A stretch of 64,000 nt of DNA, taken from positions 62,001-126,000 of the forward strand of contig NZ_JBHSTQ010000004.1 in assembly GCF_042660205.1 (NCBI RefSeq), written 5' to 3'. The stretch is from Sporolactobacillus kofuensis. Lineage in GTDB: Bacteria; Bacillota; Bacilli; Bacillales; Sporolactobacillaceae. Each line of letters starts with the position of its first letter. Positions within the stretch are counted from its first letter, which is position 1. The notes under the pieces were generated by a model. It saw nothing but the letters and a program-made list of their open reading frames with translations, was not told the origin of the DNA and made no database searches. The position numbers and the translations under genes were made by a program. Shown here piece after piece: positions 62,950-64,000 of this stretch.

Positions 62950-64000
62950 TTAGTTTAGTGGCTGCCATGTCCAGTTCGTCACTTCTGGGAGATCCATGCC
63001 CTCTTCACGAATGAAGTGGTTGTGCTTAGCGATCATATCATCCATTTTTTGAATGAAGGCAGCACCTTTTTCAGCGTATTGCGGTTGTTGCATGATCGCT
63101 TCTTTCGCAAGATGGAAACGGTCAAGCTGATTCAGCACACGCATATCAAATGGGGTGGTAATATCACCGTTTTCGCGGTAACCATGCACAGTCAAGTTTG
63201 TATTATGGCGTCCGAAGAAAAGGTCCTCAATCAAGTCTTCATAACCATGGAATGCGAACAATACCGGCTTATTCTTTGTAAAGTAATGATCGAACTCAGC
63301 ATCGGATAGACCGTGAGCACTTTTCTTTGGAGTTTTGAGTTTAAGCAAATCCACGACATTAACAAAACGAATCTTCATTTCTGGAAAGGCTTGGTGCAAC
63401 AATTGGATTGCAGCCAGACTTTCCAGTGTCGGCTCTGTTCCTGCACTGGCAAGGACAATGTCTGTTTCTGTCCCTTGATCGGTACTTGCCCAATCGATGA
63501 TGCGCAGACCGCTGTCCACCATGTCGGCTGCTTCGTCAATAGAAAACCATTGTTGACGTGGATGCTTGGACGCTACGACAAGGTTAATTTTGTCATGGCT
63601 CTTGAATATTTTGTTCGCGACGGCGAGCAGCGTATTCGCATCTGCTGGGAGATACTCACGAATAAATTCATGTTTTTTTTCTGCTAAATGTGAGAGAAGT
63701 CCGGGATCTTGATGAGAATAGCCATTATGATCCTGCTGAAAAACGGTTGATGAAGAAATCAAATTCAGTGATGGATATGAACTTCTCCAACTTAATTCGC
63801 TTGACTTCCGCAACCATTTAAAATGCTGGGTGAGCATGGAATCAACGACTCTGAGGAACGCTTCATAGCTGGCGAAAAACCCATGACGACCGGTCAATGT
63901 ATAGCCTTCAAGCCAGCCTTCGGCCTGATGTTCAGACAGTTGGGTATCGAGCAAGCGTCCTTGGGGAGCGACAAATTCATCTCGTGGTTCATAAACGTCG
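62950..64000 (-). CDS. xfp: Phosphoketolase, C-terminal part (runs off the window)
   Basis: 350 residues at the C-terminal end of xylulose-5-phosphate/fructose-6-phosphate phosphoketolase. The frame stays open past 63954 to the right edge, so the start lies outside. Seen: LEGYTLTGRHGFFASYEAF, FQQDHNGYSHQDPG, YLPADANTLL, ASTDQGTETDIVLASAGTEPT and FAFHGYEDLIEDL. The enzyme cleaves xylulose-5-phosphate (or fructose-6-phosphate) with phosphate to acetyl phosphate and a glyceraldehyde or erythrose phosphate, using thiamine diphosphate. It indicates heterofermentative or pentose metabolism. Confidence 0.96.
   Translation of the reverse strand, partial: DVYEPRDEFVAPQGRLLDTQLSEHQAEGWLEGYTLTGRHGFFASYEAFLRVVDSMLTQHFKWLRKSSELSWRSSYPSLNLISSSTVFQQDHNGYSHQDPGLLSHLAEKKHEFIREYLPADANTLLAVANKIFKSHDKINLVVASKHPRQQWFSIDEAADMVDSGLRIIDWASTDQGTETDIVLASAGTEPTLESLAAIQLLHQAFPEMKIRFVNVVDLLKLKTPKKSAHGLSDAEFDHYFTKNKPVLFAFHGYEDLIEDLFFGRHNTNLTVHGYRENGDITTPFDMRVLNQLDRFHLAKEAIMQQPQYAEKGAAFIQKMDDMIAKHNHFIREEGMDLPEVTNWTWQPLN

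Noticed and set aside
1..64000. CRISPR arrays, tRNA/rRNA genes, prophage or restriction systems
   Set aside because: I saw no regularly spaced direct repeats, no tRNA-like or rRNA sequence, and no integrase, capsid or methylase genes in the window.

Overview
The window looks like chromosome from a low-to-mid GC, endospore-forming, lactic-acid-producing member of the Bacillales; Sporolactobacillus or a close relative fits best. The reasons are a complete nickel-dependent lactate racemase (lar) operon, a malolactic (mle) locus, phosphoketolase and GH68 fructosyltransferase genes (all lactic-type), found together with a CotSA-like spore-coat glycosyltransferase cluster and an opuA operon (Bacillus-type). 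The genus is inference; no rRNA or tRNA gene is present to confirm it.

Layout. 0.3-6.8 kb: a four-gene exopolysaccharide-type operon (pseudo-receiver, HEAT-repeat membrane protein, processive GT2 synthase, large surface glycosidase-like protein). 7-11 kb: an unknown protein, brnQ, and a TetR regulator that shares a palindromic operator with two small DMT-type transporters. 11-15.5 kb: an NmrA-type oxidoreductase, then an aromatic amino acid operon. That operon starts with a tyrosine-rich leader peptide and a three-way attenuator, continues with an MFS transporter fused to a chorismate mutase carrying all six catalytic residues, a prephenate dehydrogenase broken by a one-base frameshift, and shikimate kinase. 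15.7-19.1 kb: selO and a GH68 enzyme without signal peptide. 19.3-33.8 kb: a surface (probably spore) polysaccharide region with UDP-sugar epimerase, ugd, galU, cotSA, more glycosyltransferases, a TIM-barrel protein, a tandem glycosyltransferase duplication, a broken multicopper oxidase, a Cys-rich protein and a CopC-CopD fusion. 33.9-38.8 kb: miscellaneous metabolism and a decayed ABC permease. 38.8-42.5 kb: mleR / mleS-mleP. 42.7-49.9 kb: a Ni/Co permease, larE-larD-larC-larB-larA and divergent larR. 50.1-54.1 kb: GbsR-type regulator and opuAA-AB-AC. 54.2-59 kb: a giant GT2 plus double CDP-glycerol glycerophosphotransferase protein flanked by two near-identical 68-bp terminator repeats. 59.5-64 kb: MATE transporter, FTR1 iron permease with a Fur box, a conserved unknown protein, and the 3' part of phosphoketolase running off the right edge.

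How genes work together. The nickel permease next to lar can supply metal for the nickel-pincer cofactor of LarA. The aromatic operon joins shikimate phosphorylation, chorismate-to-prephenate conversion (fused to a membrane carrier) and prephenate oxidation under what looks like translation-coupled tyrosine attenuation. That leader plus fusion is the most unusual system I found. All coordinates come from reading the sequence; no alignments, folding or database searches were run.
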